A stretch of 43,820 nt of DNA from a virus. Under the pieces are notes generated by a model. The model was given only the letters and a program-made list of their open reading frames with translations. It was not told where the DNA came from and made no database searches. The stretch spans positions 1 to 43,820 of the IMG/VR virus record IMGVR_UViG_3300049846_001592. One strand, 5' to 3'. Positions within the stretch are counted from its first letter, which is position 1. Every line of letters starts with the position of its first letter. This document shows positions 7,517 to 16,800 of this stretch, piece by piece. Both the position numbers and the translations under genes were made by a program.

Positions 7517-8146
7517 TCAGACCCGGAGGTCCACGACGAGGAGGCCGTTGTTCGCGTCGGGCGCGACCTTCACGACACCCATGAGGGTCACGAACTTGAC
7601 ATCGTTCTGACCCGAGACGTTGTACTCGTACGCGTCAGCAAGGTTGTTCGTGAGCAGACCGTTGACCGAGGCGTAGACTTTGTCACCGGGCTGGTACGTG
7701 ATGGCGTTGCTGTTCGCGATCTGGTTCTTCGTCTCGTAGAGAGACACGCCGAGGGTCGAGCCCGTGCCATGCGCGTACGTGCCGCGTGAGCTGGCGACGC
7801 CAGGGGTGTTCTCGAACGCGTTGCCGTTCGCGTCGTTCAGGAAGATGCCGAGCGGCTTGATGCGAGCATCGTACGCCGACGCCACCTGGACCGGACCGCC
7901 GTGGAACCCGTTCCCGTAGTCGTAGCGCGTGAACGCTACGGTCCCGCCGAGAACGCCGACGCGGGTGATGCCCGCGAGGGTAGTGGACTTGTTGGCCGAG
8001 TTGGTGACGATCGGGGGGTTGGCTTGCGTGAACGCATCCGGCGTCAGAACACCAAAGGTGTTGCGGCTGACGACATAGAAGAGCTGCACGCGACCGCTGG
8101 TCTCCCTGAAGTCACCCGAGCTTTGGCCGCCGAGGGGATTTGCCAT
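7517..8146 (-). CDS. Probable capsid decoration or minor capsid protein
   Basis: A 209-residue Gly, Asn, Ser and Thr-rich protein with alternating beta-strand pattern and no enzyme motif. It starts MANPLGGQSSGDF, with AGGAG nine bases upstream of the ATG. Segments such as GVLGGTVAFTRYDYGNG, PGDKVYASVNGLLTNN and VKFVTLMGVVKVAPD suggest beta-sandwich folding typical of head decoration or fibre proteins. It lies directly before the major capsid gene, where decoration proteins usually sit, and is separated from the scaffold gene by a long hairpin. The decoration role is inferred from position and composition. Confidence 0.6.
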   Translation of the reverse strand: MANPLGGQSSGDFRETSGRVQLFYVVSRNTFGVLTPDAFTQANPPIVTNSANKSTTLAGITRVGVLGGTVAFTRYDYGNGFHGGPVQVASAYDARIKPLGIFLNDANGNAFENTPGVASSRGTYAHGTGSTLGVSLYETKNQIANSNAITYQPGDKVYASVNGLLTNNLADAYEYNVSGQNDVKFVTLMGVVKVAPDANNGLLVVDLRV

Positions 8147-8227
8147 TTTCGTGATCTCCTGCTTGCGTTTGCTGGGGTGGCTAACGATTCAATCTGATTC
8201 AGGCGCCAGTCCAGGCGTTGGTCCGAT

Positions 8228-8276
8228 GAGGGGAGAGGCTAGTGCGGACTTTTCAGTCGGCGATGCCTCTCCCCTC
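8228..8276 (-). terminator. Long hairpin between scaffold-like gene and decoration/capsid genes
   Basis: GAGGGGAGAGGC (8228-8239) and GCCTCTCCCCTC (8265-8276) form a perfect 12-bp stem around a 25-base loop that can itself fold (GCGGACT/AGTCGGC with one mismatch). It starts eight bases past the scaffold-like stop codon. No U-run follows on the minus strand, so it is more likely an attenuator or RNA-processing site than a full terminator. One possible role is setting different amounts of scaffold and capsid mRNA. Confidence 0.5.
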
Positions 8277-8283
8277 TAAATCC

Positions 8284-9495
8284 TCACTTGATTCCGAACG
8301 CGTCCCGGACATCCGGGGCCGAAGTCCAGAGCGAGGCGAGCTTGTCGACATCGCCCGAGGCCGAAGCCCCAACGCCGACGGTGCCGCCGATCTTGCTGAC
8401 GCCCACCGACGGCTTGGTGCCGAGCGTGCGCGTGGAAGCCGTCCGAACCGACGCTTGCTTACCCTGTTGAGCGTCCTGCGCGGCCTGGGCCTCTTCGTTG
8501 GCGAAGAGCGTTTTGAGGACATCGTCCTCGGAACCGAAAACCACCTCACCGACATCCATCGGCGCGGGATCGAGCTGAATGTCCATGTCACCGTCGAGAT
8601 CCGCCGGCATGCCGAGCAGCTCGTCGAGAACCATGTCATCCGCCTGCTGCTGCATCGGTTGCTGAGCGGGTGCCTGCGCCTGCTGCTGCATCGGTTGCTG
8701 TTGCTGTGCCTGCATCGTCTGCTGCATCATCTGAGCGATGGCTGCCTGAAGACCCTGCATGTCGCCCGCCTGCATCGCTTGCTGGAGAGCCTGCACACAC
8801 TGCTGGTTGGCTTGTTTGTCCTGAACCTGCTGCGCGTCCTGTTGGTTCGCGTGCTTGGTCTTGGCCTGCTTGGCCTGCTCCTGGTCCTGGGCCTGCTCCT
8901 GGTCCTGGGCCTGCTTGGCCTGAGCCTGGTCGCCGCCCTCTTCCTTCTTCTTGGCCGCAGCCTCTTCCTTCTTCTTCTCCGCGTTCTCACGGAACTGCGG
9001 AGGCATCTCACCGGCTTGCTTGTCCTGCGCCTGAGCCTGAGCCTGCTCGTCGTTCTGATCTTCCGCGAGGCGCGAGAAAGTCTCGATGAGGGCCTGATCC
9101 GGAACGTACATGAGGGCAAGGGCCTGATCCTCGACACTGGCCTCGGTGGCCTTGCTGCCGAGCATCATGCGGGCGACGCGAACCGTGAGGTCCGCCTTCT
9201 TGATGAGAAGAGCCTCGTCAAGGGTCGCCGTCTTCTCCGGGTGGTTGTAGGTCTCCGGACGCATCTCGGGCATGCCGATCTCGTTCCGGGCAACCTCACC
9301 ACCCTTGTACTCGGTCTCCCAACGGTTCTCCTTGTTCACGTCTTCCGCGAACTCGGAGGGGTCGCCGATCACGTAGTCATCAGCCTTCGGCTGCTGTTTC
9401 ACGTGATCCTGATTCATCAGGTAGGGATCTGCTTGCTTCGGCATCGAAGCCCGCTTGGCGATCTCCGCCTCATTCCAAGTGGTGCGCACGCGCAT
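8284..9495 (-). CDS. Glutamine-rich scaffold-like protein
   Basis: A 403-residue, very hydrophilic protein with long Gln/Ala/Lys/Glu runs in the middle (many AQDQEQ and MQQQ units), as seen in internal scaffolding proteins. The N-terminal quarter is ordinary sequence (RVRTTWNEAEIAKRASM at the start). The C-terminus has an acidic helix (DDMVLDELLGMPADLDGD) and a short conserved-looking end (DVDKLASLWTSAPDVRDAF), which would suit a capsid-binding helix. The ATG at 9495 has GGAAGGGTGA upstream; an in-frame GTG at 9546 overlapping the protease stop (GTGA) is the alternative. Protease upstream and capsid downstream match the protease-scaffold-capsid order of many phages. Function is inferred from composition and context. 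Confidence 0.65.
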   Translation of the reverse strand: MRVRTTWNEAEIAKRASMPKQADPYLMNQDHVKQQPKADDYVIGDPSEFAEDVNKENRWETEYKGGEVARNEIGMPEMRPETYNHPEKTATLDEALLIKKADLTVRVARMMLGSKATEASVEDQALALMYVPDQALIETFSRLAEDQNDEQAQAQAQDKQAGEMPPQFRENAEKKKEEAAAKKKEEGGDQAQAKQAQDQEQAQDQEQAKQAKTKHANQQDAQQVQDKQANQQCVQALQQAMQAGDMQGLQAAIAQMMQQTMQAQQQQPMQQQAQAPAQQPMQQQADDMVLDELLGMPADLDGDMDIQLDPAPMDVGEVVFGSEDDVLKTLFANEEAQAAQDAQQGKQASVRTASTRTLGTKPSVGVSKIGGTVGVGASASGDVDKLASLWTSAPDVRDAFGIK

Positions 9496-9542
9496 GATTA
9501 GGTCACCCTTCCTCGCATTTGGAGTCCATATAGAAAGAACCT

Positions 9543-12368
9543 TCACGATGTCCCGAGAGCATAGAGACGACCCTTTGCGATCAGGGTGGCACCCTCAGAT
9601 TTCGTAAGGTCCCGACCCATTGCCTGGCGGCAGGCGCTGAGATACGCGGCGACGTTACGGAAGTGGCTCAGTCCACCCACTGCAACGACGACCGAGTAAA
9701 TCCGCCCCTCGCCCGCCATCGAGGAACGCCGCGTCGCGAAATCGAGAACGCGGGATACAGCGAGGATCTCCTTCCCAGTGAAGGAGCGCGACGCCTGTAT
9801 CGACTTCCATCCCCCTGACCGATACATGATCAGACCAAGGAGAACCTTCTTTGCGGCTTCCGCATCACCAGTCATCGCAATGACTGAGCGAGCAATCCCG
9901 CGCCAATGCGGGTAGCGGAGCGCCGACTTGATGATAGAGTCGTTCTCGTGGAGTTCGCCCGCAGGCTTGGGCAGTTTTGCTGCCTCGCCCTTGCCGATCT
10001 CACCACGAACCTTCTCCAGCGCACGCTCACGGATCGCATCCGCAATATCGTTGACGACCTTCTCCAACGGATCTGCGTCGTCCTTCTTGTCGGTCCCCTT
10101 GTCCCCACCACCACCTGAATCAGGGGTTCCGAAATCAAAGGGGTCCTGCGCGATCTTGGATCCCTCGGTGTCGATGGATCCACCGAGTTCAAAGCCACGT
10201 ACCTTGAGGAACTGGCCCGATTGCATGAGAGTCGCGACCTTCTGGATCATCCCAGGATCGATGTCCTGGTTGTTTGCGTTCAGCCCATTGGAGAGGATGC
10301 TCGCCATCTTGCGGGCGTCTTCCGCCGAAAGGATGTTCCGGAGGACCGCACCCGTAAAGGCCGGGTTCGCGACCCAAGACGCCTCGATGAACTTGACCGA
10401 GCCAGGATCGCTCTTGTGCCCACACAACTCAGCGATCTTCCGCTCCTTACCGAAGTCGTCGTAGAACTTCGACCCCTTGAAGTAGCGGATGTGCGGACAG
10501 AGCTGGCTTTCGTCTTCGGCGACATTGCCGCAACGGGTGCACTGAGTGAACGTGACCGTGCAGTTATGGACGGCCACACCCTCGACGACGTAGGAGTGGT
10601 CCTCGTCGACTTCCATGTCATGGACCTCACCCTGGTACGACATCGATTCGATGCTTGTGACAGGAAAGACTACTATATCATCCAGAACACGGAGATGTGC
10701 CTCGGTAGCAGCCTGATCCTCAAACGCCTTTCTGCAATGTTCGCCGAGCTTTTTGAGCTGACGTGCACCGATCACGAGATTGAAAGAAGCAAGCTTTCCT
10801 GTCTCGGGGTGTCGAATAGAGACACCGCCATTGACGGCTTCACTAACCTCTACGGTCTGTCCTCCAAATCGACATTCGATTCGAGTGAACACGCCGATGC
10901 GAGTGAGAATGGCGTGCATCTGGCACGCAAGGTTGTAGGAAGTCGTCGCCCCAGACAGATTACGACTGCCCCCTCTTGTTCTAACAGAGCGCCCTCCGTC
11001 CCCATCCAACCAACCCCCAACAAGTTGTCGTTGGATTTCTACAGGCCATGTGAAAGCTTCGAAAGATAGTCGTTTGGTCGAAGCGTACTCACCCCCATGG
11101 CATTTGAACCACTCCGCTACGTCTCGACGGTGTGCGTGGACAGTGCAAGTTGAGCGATCTTCTCGCTCCTGTACCCAAGCGGCTACGTCAAATTCTTGGG
11201 CGAGAAGTTCAACAACTTCTTGAGCAAAGGTGTTTCGTTCTGCCAAAGAAAAGTTGAACTGGACCTCTGTGATCTCGCCTTTGCGCTTAAGGAAAGACCC
11301 CTCTGCGACAAAGAAGCCGAGGAGACGAGCTTTTCCAGGGGATACCTGGTCAATGTACTCGAACTCGTTCCCAATCCTTGGGAAACAGAGGTAGTCGCCG
11401 ATCTTTAGCTCATCGGCACGAACTTCCTCAAGTGTGTAACCACGGATACTGGCTTTACGAGCGAGACGCTCCCGCGCCTCGTCGAGAGAGTAGGTGTTGT
11501 TGGGGTTAAAGACCCTCTTGTCATGCCCTACCTTGTATCGCTTAGAGATACGTCGGAGAGCGGATCGATCATCCTTCTTGAGTTCTTCACCACAACCGCA
11601 AGCGCAGTGTGTCTTTGCACGCAAGACAAAGAAGGGGTGATTTTCCGTCGCCGTAATGCGCGACGGAATACCAACAGCATCAATCTTACGAAGGTTCCAA
11701 CGCCCGATACGAATTTGCTTGTTCAGTACCTCACGGGTACGGCCCTTGTGCGTCAGAACCATATCCCCAGGTGCAACATCTTCGATAGCGACCCTAGTGC
11801 CATCGGCCATCGTGACCTGGGTGCCCGGCAAAAAGCAACCCATGGACAGCGTCTTGAGCTGGCCACTGCTGATAGCGGCAACGAGAGGACGGTACTTTCG
11901 CTGCGTCGCAACGAGGATGTCCACGTAGAGCGAATCACCGATGTCTCGGGCCGCTGCGTCGATGATCTTGCCCTTTGACATCTCCTTGATCTGAAGATGC
12001 TCGACGTAGTTCTCGCCGCCGACGAAGGTCCGGTAACACTGCTGCAAGAGCGGCCGGTCCCACGCATCGTGGTTGTTGTTGACGAATTTGGTCGTCGTGG
12101 GCGTGATGAGATAGTTCGAGAACCGACGGTCAATCTGAAAACCGTCGACAATCGATTTCCCAAGGTTCCCGGGCCCGTCCTCCGTGTCGACCGAAGCAAC
12201 GATGGTGCAGTGGCTTAGAAGCCACTCGTCCGGATCGTAGTCCTTGAAGACCACCTTCGACGCGGTCCGAGCGTTGAACGAAGCCTCCTTCGCACGCACG
12301 TCTTCCCAGCCGTCGAACGTGATGTTCGGCTGCACAACTTTGGAGTGCGCGTACTTGACGAAGGCCAT
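9543..12368 (-). CDS. Prohead maturation protease, interrupted by an intein
   Basis: A 941-codon frame: a 516-residue protein split by a 425-residue intein. The N-extein (1-177) contains FVNNNHDAW, with candidate catalytic His at 100, and LVAAISSGQLKTLSMG, with candidate catalytic Ser at 175, fitting the prohead-protease layout in which Ser lies in an SMG or SIG turn. The C-extein resumes as CTVTFTQCTRCGNVA, a Cys-rich element, then VKFIEASWVANPAFTGAV, the typical close of the protease domain near residue 700. The last 240 residues are a separate hydrophilic and helical region (a DKGTDKKDDADP linker, then helices) that may act in assembly. The protease processes scaffold and head proteins during capsid maturation. 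The start has GAGGTG five bases upstream and overlaps the preceding stop in TGATG. Confidence 0.75.
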   Translation of the reverse strand: MAFVKYAHSKVVQPNITFDGWEDVRAKEASFNARTASKVVFKDYDPDEWLLSHCTIVASVDTEDGPGNLGKSIVDGFQIDRRFSNYLITPTTTKFVNNNHDAWDRPLLQQCYRTFVGGENYVEHLQIKEMSKGKIIDAAARDIGDSLYVDILVATQRKYRPLVAAISSGQLKTLSMGCFLPGTQVTMADGTRVAIEDVAPGDMVLTHKGRTREVLNKQIRIGRWNLRKIDAVGIPSRITATENHPFFVLRAKTHCACGCGEELKKDDRSALRRISKRYKVGHDKRVFNPNNTYSLDEARERLARKASIRGYTLEEVRADELKIGDYLCFPRIGNEFEYIDQVSPGKARLLGFFVAEGSFLKRKGEITEVQFNFSLAERNTFAQEVVELLAQEFDVAAWVQEREDRSTCTVHAHRRDVAEWFKCHGGEYASTKRLSFEAFTWPVEIQRQLVGGWLDGDGGRSVRTRGGSRNLSGATTSYNLACQMHAILTRIGVFTRIECRFGGQTVEVSEAVNGGVSIRHPETGKLASFNLVIGARQLKKLGEHCRKAFEDQAATEAHLRVLDDIVVFPVTSIESMSYQGEVHDMEVDEDHSYVVEGVAVHNCTVTFTQCTRCGNVAEDESQLCPHIRYFKGSKFYDDFGKERKIAELCGHKSDPGSVKFIEASWVANPAFTGAVLRNILSAEDARKMASILSNGLNANNQDIDPGMIQKVATLMQSGQFLKVRGFELGGSIDTEGSKIAQDPFDFGTPDSGGGGDKGTDKKDDADPLEKVVNDIADAIRERALEKVRGEIGKGEAAKLPKPAGELHENDSIIKSALRYPHWRGIARSVIAMTGDAEAAKKVLLGLIMYRSGGWKSIQASRSFTGKEILAVSRVLDFATRRSSMAGEGRIYSVVVAVGGLSHFRNVAAYLSACRQAMGRDLTKSEGATLIAKGRLYALGTS
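10563..11837 (-). mobile_element. LAGLIDADG intein in the prohead protease gene
   Basis: A full-length, apparently active intein of 425 residues. Block A is CFLPGTQVTMADG with Cys1 as nucleophile. Block B is ITATENHPFF with the T-x-x-H pair. The DOD homing-endonuclease motifs are LLGFFVAEGS (172-181) and LVGGWLDGDGG (272-282), both with acidic residues. Blocks F and G are YQGEVHDMEVDEDHSYVV and VAVHN, followed by Cys+1 of the C-extein. An extra Cys-rich patch, HCACGCGEE (77-85), lies between splicing and nuclease domains and may bind zinc. The insertion is two residues after the proposed catalytic Ser, in line with inteins choosing conserved active sites. All residues needed for standard class 1 splicing are present. 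Confidence 0.95.
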
Positions 12369-12577
12369 CAGTTCACCTCTACGAGTGAGGACAGAGGTAC
12401 CATCACAGGTTGCTCGTCACCGTCGAGGAGTACACTCGCGTTGCTCCCATGGACGGCCGTGACGATCCCCGATCGTCCCGCGGACTCCACACGATCACCA
12501 CGCGAGAACGACTGCTTCCCAAGCGCTGGCTCGAATGTCGTCACGGGCGCGGCGCTGCCAAACTTCATGAATGCCAT
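12368..12577 (-). CDS. Small SH3/KOW-like protein
   Basis: A 69-residue protein. After a start resembling that of the protease (MAFMKFGSAAP), residues 25-66 have the short beta-barrel pattern of an SH3/KOW-type fold: FSRGDRVESAGRSGIVTAV, then HGSNASVLLDG and VMVPLSSLVEV. No catalytic residues are seen. The stop overlaps the protease ATG in TGATG and the gene begins six bases after the preceding gene ends, so it is tightly inside the head operon. A role as an assembly factor or minor virion part is inferred from context only. Confidence 0.65.
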   Translation of the reverse strand: MAFMKFGSAAPVTTFEPALGKQSFSRGDRVESAGRSGIVTAVHGSNASVLLDGDEQPVMVPLSSLVEVN

Positions 12578-12583
12578 GGCGCC

Positions 12584-13303
12584 TCACCACACAACCGGCG
12601 AACCTGTCGGCCCAAGAAGGTGCTCCTCCTTGATCAGGAAGAGATCCTTGGGACACGCGAACAGACGCACGCGGTTGCCTTCATGCATCTTGTAGGTCGC
12701 CCGTCGCATCCCCGTGCCGCAGCGGGGGCATGCGGGCTTGCGAGAAGCTGCCTCTTGTTGCGAAACTCGGTACTGGCGGTTCTGAGCAACCCAGTAAGCA
12801 GCCGCCTTCGTGTTGAGAGCTGACTGGATCCGAAGCTCCACGAGATTGCGTGCAACCCGGTAGAACTTCAGCACCTCATCTCGAAGCACTTCGTCGGAGT
12901 ACATCGAAGCGTGTCGCTTCCAAACCTCGTCGTAAGCCTGGACCTCGTTGAGGCCCTTGCTCCAGAGGTAGGCAACCTCACGGTGGAAGCTCGGGGGAAC
13001 CTCCACCGTGCGCCAGATGCCTTGGACCGCCGCCTTGCGTGCCTTCATAACCTCGATCGTCTGGAATGACGTATCGAGGGACGACGGTAGGTACCGCACG
13101 AGTTCAGGGTTGGTGCGGACCAGCTCGTCAGACGAAACACGCTCGTTGCCGTGGGGCCACTGAACATCACAGAACCCCGTGCCGCGGTGAACCGCAGTGA
13201 CACGGCCCACGAAAGGAGACATCGCCACGTACGCGGGGAAATACCGCTGGACGATGTCCCCCTCCTTGAAGTCCTTCGTGATCTGTTGATAGTCGATTCC
13301 CAC
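12584..13303 (-). CDS. KOW-like and zinc-ribbon protein of the head cluster
   Basis: A 239-residue protein. Residues 10-60 resemble an SH3/KOW barrel (FKEGDIVQRYFPAYVAMS, then FVGRVTAVHRGTGFCDVQW), like the 69-residue neighbour. The middle (100-180) is helical and charged. The C-terminus has a zinc-ribbon-type CPRCGTGMRR with a further Cys in FACPKDLF. No enzymatic motif is recognised. It lies just upstream of the small KOW-like gene, and both could be structural or assembly proteins of the head. A DNA- or RNA-binding role for the zinc ribbon is possible but not shown. Confidence 0.65.
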   Translation of the reverse strand: MGIDYQQITKDFKEGDIVQRYFPAYVAMSPFVGRVTAVHRGTGFCDVQWPHGNERVSSDELVRTNPELVRYLPSSLDTSFQTIEVMKARKAAVQGIWRTVEVPPSFHREVAYLWSKGLNEVQAYDEVWKRHASMYSDEVLRDEVLKFYRVARNLVELRIQSALNTKAAAYWVAQNRQYRVSQQEAASRKPACPRCGTGMRRATYKMHEGNRVRLFACPKDLFLIKEEHLLGPTGSPVVW

Positions 13304-13368
13304 GGCCGCCCTCCATCACCAAGGATTGACGTGAACCGGACCGCCGCCGAAACGACGATCCGACTCCG

Positions 13369-13764
13369 TCAGGGCGCGAGGGGCTTGCCAGTCGTGCTCT
13401 TGCCCGACTGAACCGCCGAGGACTGATCGTCGCCGTACGCCTTCATGTACTTCTCGTCACCCTCGGTCTGAACCGGAGCCATCGGGTTCGCGAAGGTTTT
13501 CATGTACTTCTCGTCGGCGTCCTGCTGAACGACCTTGGCCGTCTTCGACGTGACGAGTTCAGCCTGGCGAGCCTGGAACGAGTCGTCGCCGAAAGCGACC
13601 TTCTCGATGTCGTCCGCCGTTGCGTCCACGGCGTTGACGATTGCCTTGGCAGCATCGAAGGGCATCCCCCACGACTGGTAGTTGCTCTGGATGGTCTCGG
13701 CGACCTTGTCGAGGCGCTCCAGCACCTTGTTGGCGTCCTCGGCTGCAAACTTGGGCATTCTCAT
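13369..13764 (-). CDS. Small hydrophilic head-cluster protein with DEKYMK repeats
   Basis: A 131-residue protein of unknown function. The N-terminal half is helical (DANKVLERLDKVAETIQSNY), while the C-terminal half is low-complexity and contains two copies of a DEKYMK unit about 20 residues apart. The ATG at 13764 has AGGAG five bases upstream, and a second ATG follows two codons later. Its composition resembles internal head or scaffold-type proteins, and it lies between the large low-complexity protein and the head genes. No domain is recognised. Confidence 0.6.
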   Translation of the reverse strand: MRMPKFAAEDANKVLERLDKVAETIQSNYQSWGMPFDAAKAIVNAVDATADDIEKVAFGDDSFQARQAELVTSKTAKVVQQDADEKYMKTFANPMAPVQTEGDEKYMKAYGDDQSSAVQSGKSTTGKPLAP

Positions 13765-13824
13765 GGTGTCTCCTGTGGCATCAAGGCGACCCTTCGGACG
13801 CCAGTTCCTTGGAACGGGTTGTGG

Positions 13825-16800
13825 TCACCCGACTTGCTTGAGGATCTGAAGAACGGGGAGAAGCGGCGCGCGGAGCTTGGGGTTCTGCGCGACAGCCTGG
13901 ACCAGCGACGCACGAAGGGCGCGGTAAGCCGCCGCCTGTTTCTGCTGGCCATCGCCCTGAGCCTGCCCCTGCTGCTGACCGCTCTGTTCTTGCTGCTGGC
14001 CCTGGTCTTGTGCCTGTTGCTGGCCACCCTGAGCCTGCTCTTGCTGCTGACCGCCCTCTTGCTGCTCATCCGCAGCGAGGCGGGCCGAAAGCTCGACGAG
14101 GTCGTACGCGATCTCCGGGTGCGTAGATGCGATCCGCGTGGCGTACGAGCGAAGTTCAACCGAACCCTTCATGGTGTTCCCCTTGTTCGTGGAATTAGAA
14201 ACCGCATTGCGCGTCATCGCGGTCGTCTCGATTTCGCCAGCCCCATAAGGAGAACTTGCAGAAACAGGCGTGTTTGCCTCACGGACCGTGAGCAACGTGC
14301 CCTTGTCGCCGACGCCCGCAAGCTGTCGAAGGAGGTCGTCGTACACCGTCGGTGCAATCGCACCAGCGTACCGCCCATCCTCACAAGTCCGGATCGCCAA
14401 GTCCAACGCAGCCCGAAGCTGTGTGTCCCGGACCACACCTTCCACGTTCTTGGCGAGCACCGGGGCGCGAAGCCATGCCCTGGCGCTCTTCAGGATGGTC
14501 TTGAAGTCCGCATCACCAAGGTCCCTCGCGTGGGCTTGCGACCAATCGGCATAAACAGCAGGCCCCTTCTCCTTCGAGTAGGGGTCAACTCCGTGGTAGA
14601 GAGCGTGGCGCTGCGTATAGGGGCGACCCATCGATCCGCCGGTGTGATAAGAAGAATACGTATAAGCGAGCTTGCCCGCAGGGATGCCCAACAGACGTAG
14701 CTGTTCTTCCGCCGGCGTCTCCCGATGCTGTGGTGCCTCGTTTTTGCTCGCCGGCGTCCTGTACGGCACATCCGGCGGGGCCATTCGCTCTCGACGGCGC
14801 TCTTCCTCCTCCCGTTCGTAGTCGGCGATCTCCTCCCGGACCTTCGCTCCCTTCTCGGGAGCCAACGTGTCCAGGTAGGAGAGAACGCGGGAACGCACGG
14901 CGGCCCCAACGTTCATCACGCTGTCCGATCCATAGATCCTCTCGTCCTTATCAGCCAAGTTTTGACTGACATCGATCAGGGCACGAGAGATTTCCAAGGG
15001 GTAACTGCGCTCGGATATGTTGTTCTCGTCGAAGAGCTGATCCAGCGCGTCGAGGTAGTCCAAACCCTGAAGGTACCCAACCGCAACCCTCCTCGCCGAC
15101 GGGTGCTTGAGAAGCTTGGACAGCATGTGCTTCGCATCGCTCGGGCTGACCCTCTCGGGCGACTGCTGCGACACCAAGTGGTCGAACAGCTTACCTGCTT
15201 CTCGACGAGCCTCTTCGGGGTCATGCGACCCGGAGAGGAGGTTCTTGGCAAGCGCTTGAGACAGGTCGGGAGGAGCCCCGTCTCTGGTAAGGGCTTTTCC
15301 GAGCCGTGTCGCTGTCGCCAAGCTGAGAGCCACCGTTCGTGCCTGGTGTTTGTTCAAGGCCACGGACTGCACTTCGGGTGACAACTGCGCGAACGGCTTC
15401 TCGACCCCGTCCGAGTCTTTCCACTTTTCGGGCGGAGGAACCTCCGACGGGTCCGTCTGATAGAACTTGCTGCCGTGCGCGACGATGTCGTCCAGAGACG
15501 GGGTCGATGGGTCGTTCTTCAACGCCATGAACGTCGCGAACGCGTCTGGAATGTCGTCCGGGTGAAGGCTTGTGAAGCGACCCAACGCGCGAATGACATC
15601 CGGTGTCCGGTCCGCCTGCGGGAGCTGATCCAACAAGGTCGCTGTGACACGCCCTGGTTCCTTGGGATCGAATTCACGTCGCCCGGGGAATCCACCACGA
15701 GGCTTGTCGCCCTTTGGCTTCTTCGGCTTCTCCTCTTTGGGCTTGTCGCCTTTCGGCTTCTCCCCCTTGGATTGCTCAGTCGGAGTACCCTTACCCTCCT
15801 CAGGAGCCGGAGCAGGTGCATCCTTACCCTCCTCAGGAGCGCCTTTGGCCTCGGGGGCTTCGGCCTTGAACAAGTCCGGGCGTGCTTGGACAGCTCGACG
15901 CAGATCGGCGATCGTGTGCATGCCCTTCGGGAGCTTCCCCTTGAGCTTGGGGAGCAGCTTTTCGATCTGAAGGGCCTCCTCGTCGACCTTTTCTTTCTTG
16001 CGAAGGGTGAGGATCTGCTTTGCCAGATCCGATGTCGACTCGTCGCTGGAAAACGTGTCGGTCAGGTCTTTCACCAAATCAGTCGTGAGGTGGTGAAAGA
16101 GAGCGCCACCGTGAAGGTGTCCTCGCTCCTCTTGGTCGAAACGCTCCATCAGGCGCGCCTGCTCCTTCGGGGGCAGCGCCTCGAACGGTACCATCTTCTT
16201 GGTTTTGGGGTCGTTGAACTTGAGCGACGCACCCTCCCCGCGAGTCGTCGGGAGCTTCTGAGCGAACTCACCAAACTCCTTCTTGTGGGTCCGATACCGC
16301 TCCAACACCTTCTTCGCGATCGCCTTGTCGTCTTTCGGCTTGGGGGCGGAAGGCGGAGTCGTGGAAGGCCCCTTGGAAGAAGGCTTCTTTGAAGACGGGG
16401 GCTTGGACGACGGCGGACTCTTAGTCCCCTCGTTTTCCTTGTCCCATGCCTTGACCGACTTCAGGGAGTTGGCGATTTCACGCGCCTCCCCGTACGTGGT
16501 GGCATCAAACATGCCCTTCCACTCGTCATTCATCTCCAGATCGCCCGCAACGTTGGCGAAGGCATGTTTAGGGTCGGTCAGCATGTCGACCGCTCTCTGG
16601 AGCTTCTTCTTGTCTTTCCCCTTGAGCTTCTTCAGGAAGCCACGTGCCTTTTCGACGATCTCCGGACGAACGTCGGAGGGACCGTTCGCGGGGGCACCAC
16701 CTGAAGTCGCAGGCTCCGATTCTGGGGTTGCACTTTCGGAGGACTCGCTCGAAACCTCGTCACTCTCGGGCTCACTCGGAGGTGTCTGTTCGGGCGTTTC

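Noticed and set aside
6484-7584. 366-codon plus-strand frame opposite the capsid gene
   Set aside because: Arg/Asp/Glu-rich shadow; it also runs through the clear terminator hairpin.
8242-9501. 419-codon plus-strand frame, Leu-rich, possible membrane protein
   Set aside because: The Leu runs are the reverse complement of the Gln/Lys repeats of the scaffold-like gene; no ribosome site or independent support.
13819-14700. Plus-strand frame with strongly hydrophobic Leu runs
   Set aside because: Antisense of the Gln-rich tail of the 1138-residue protein.
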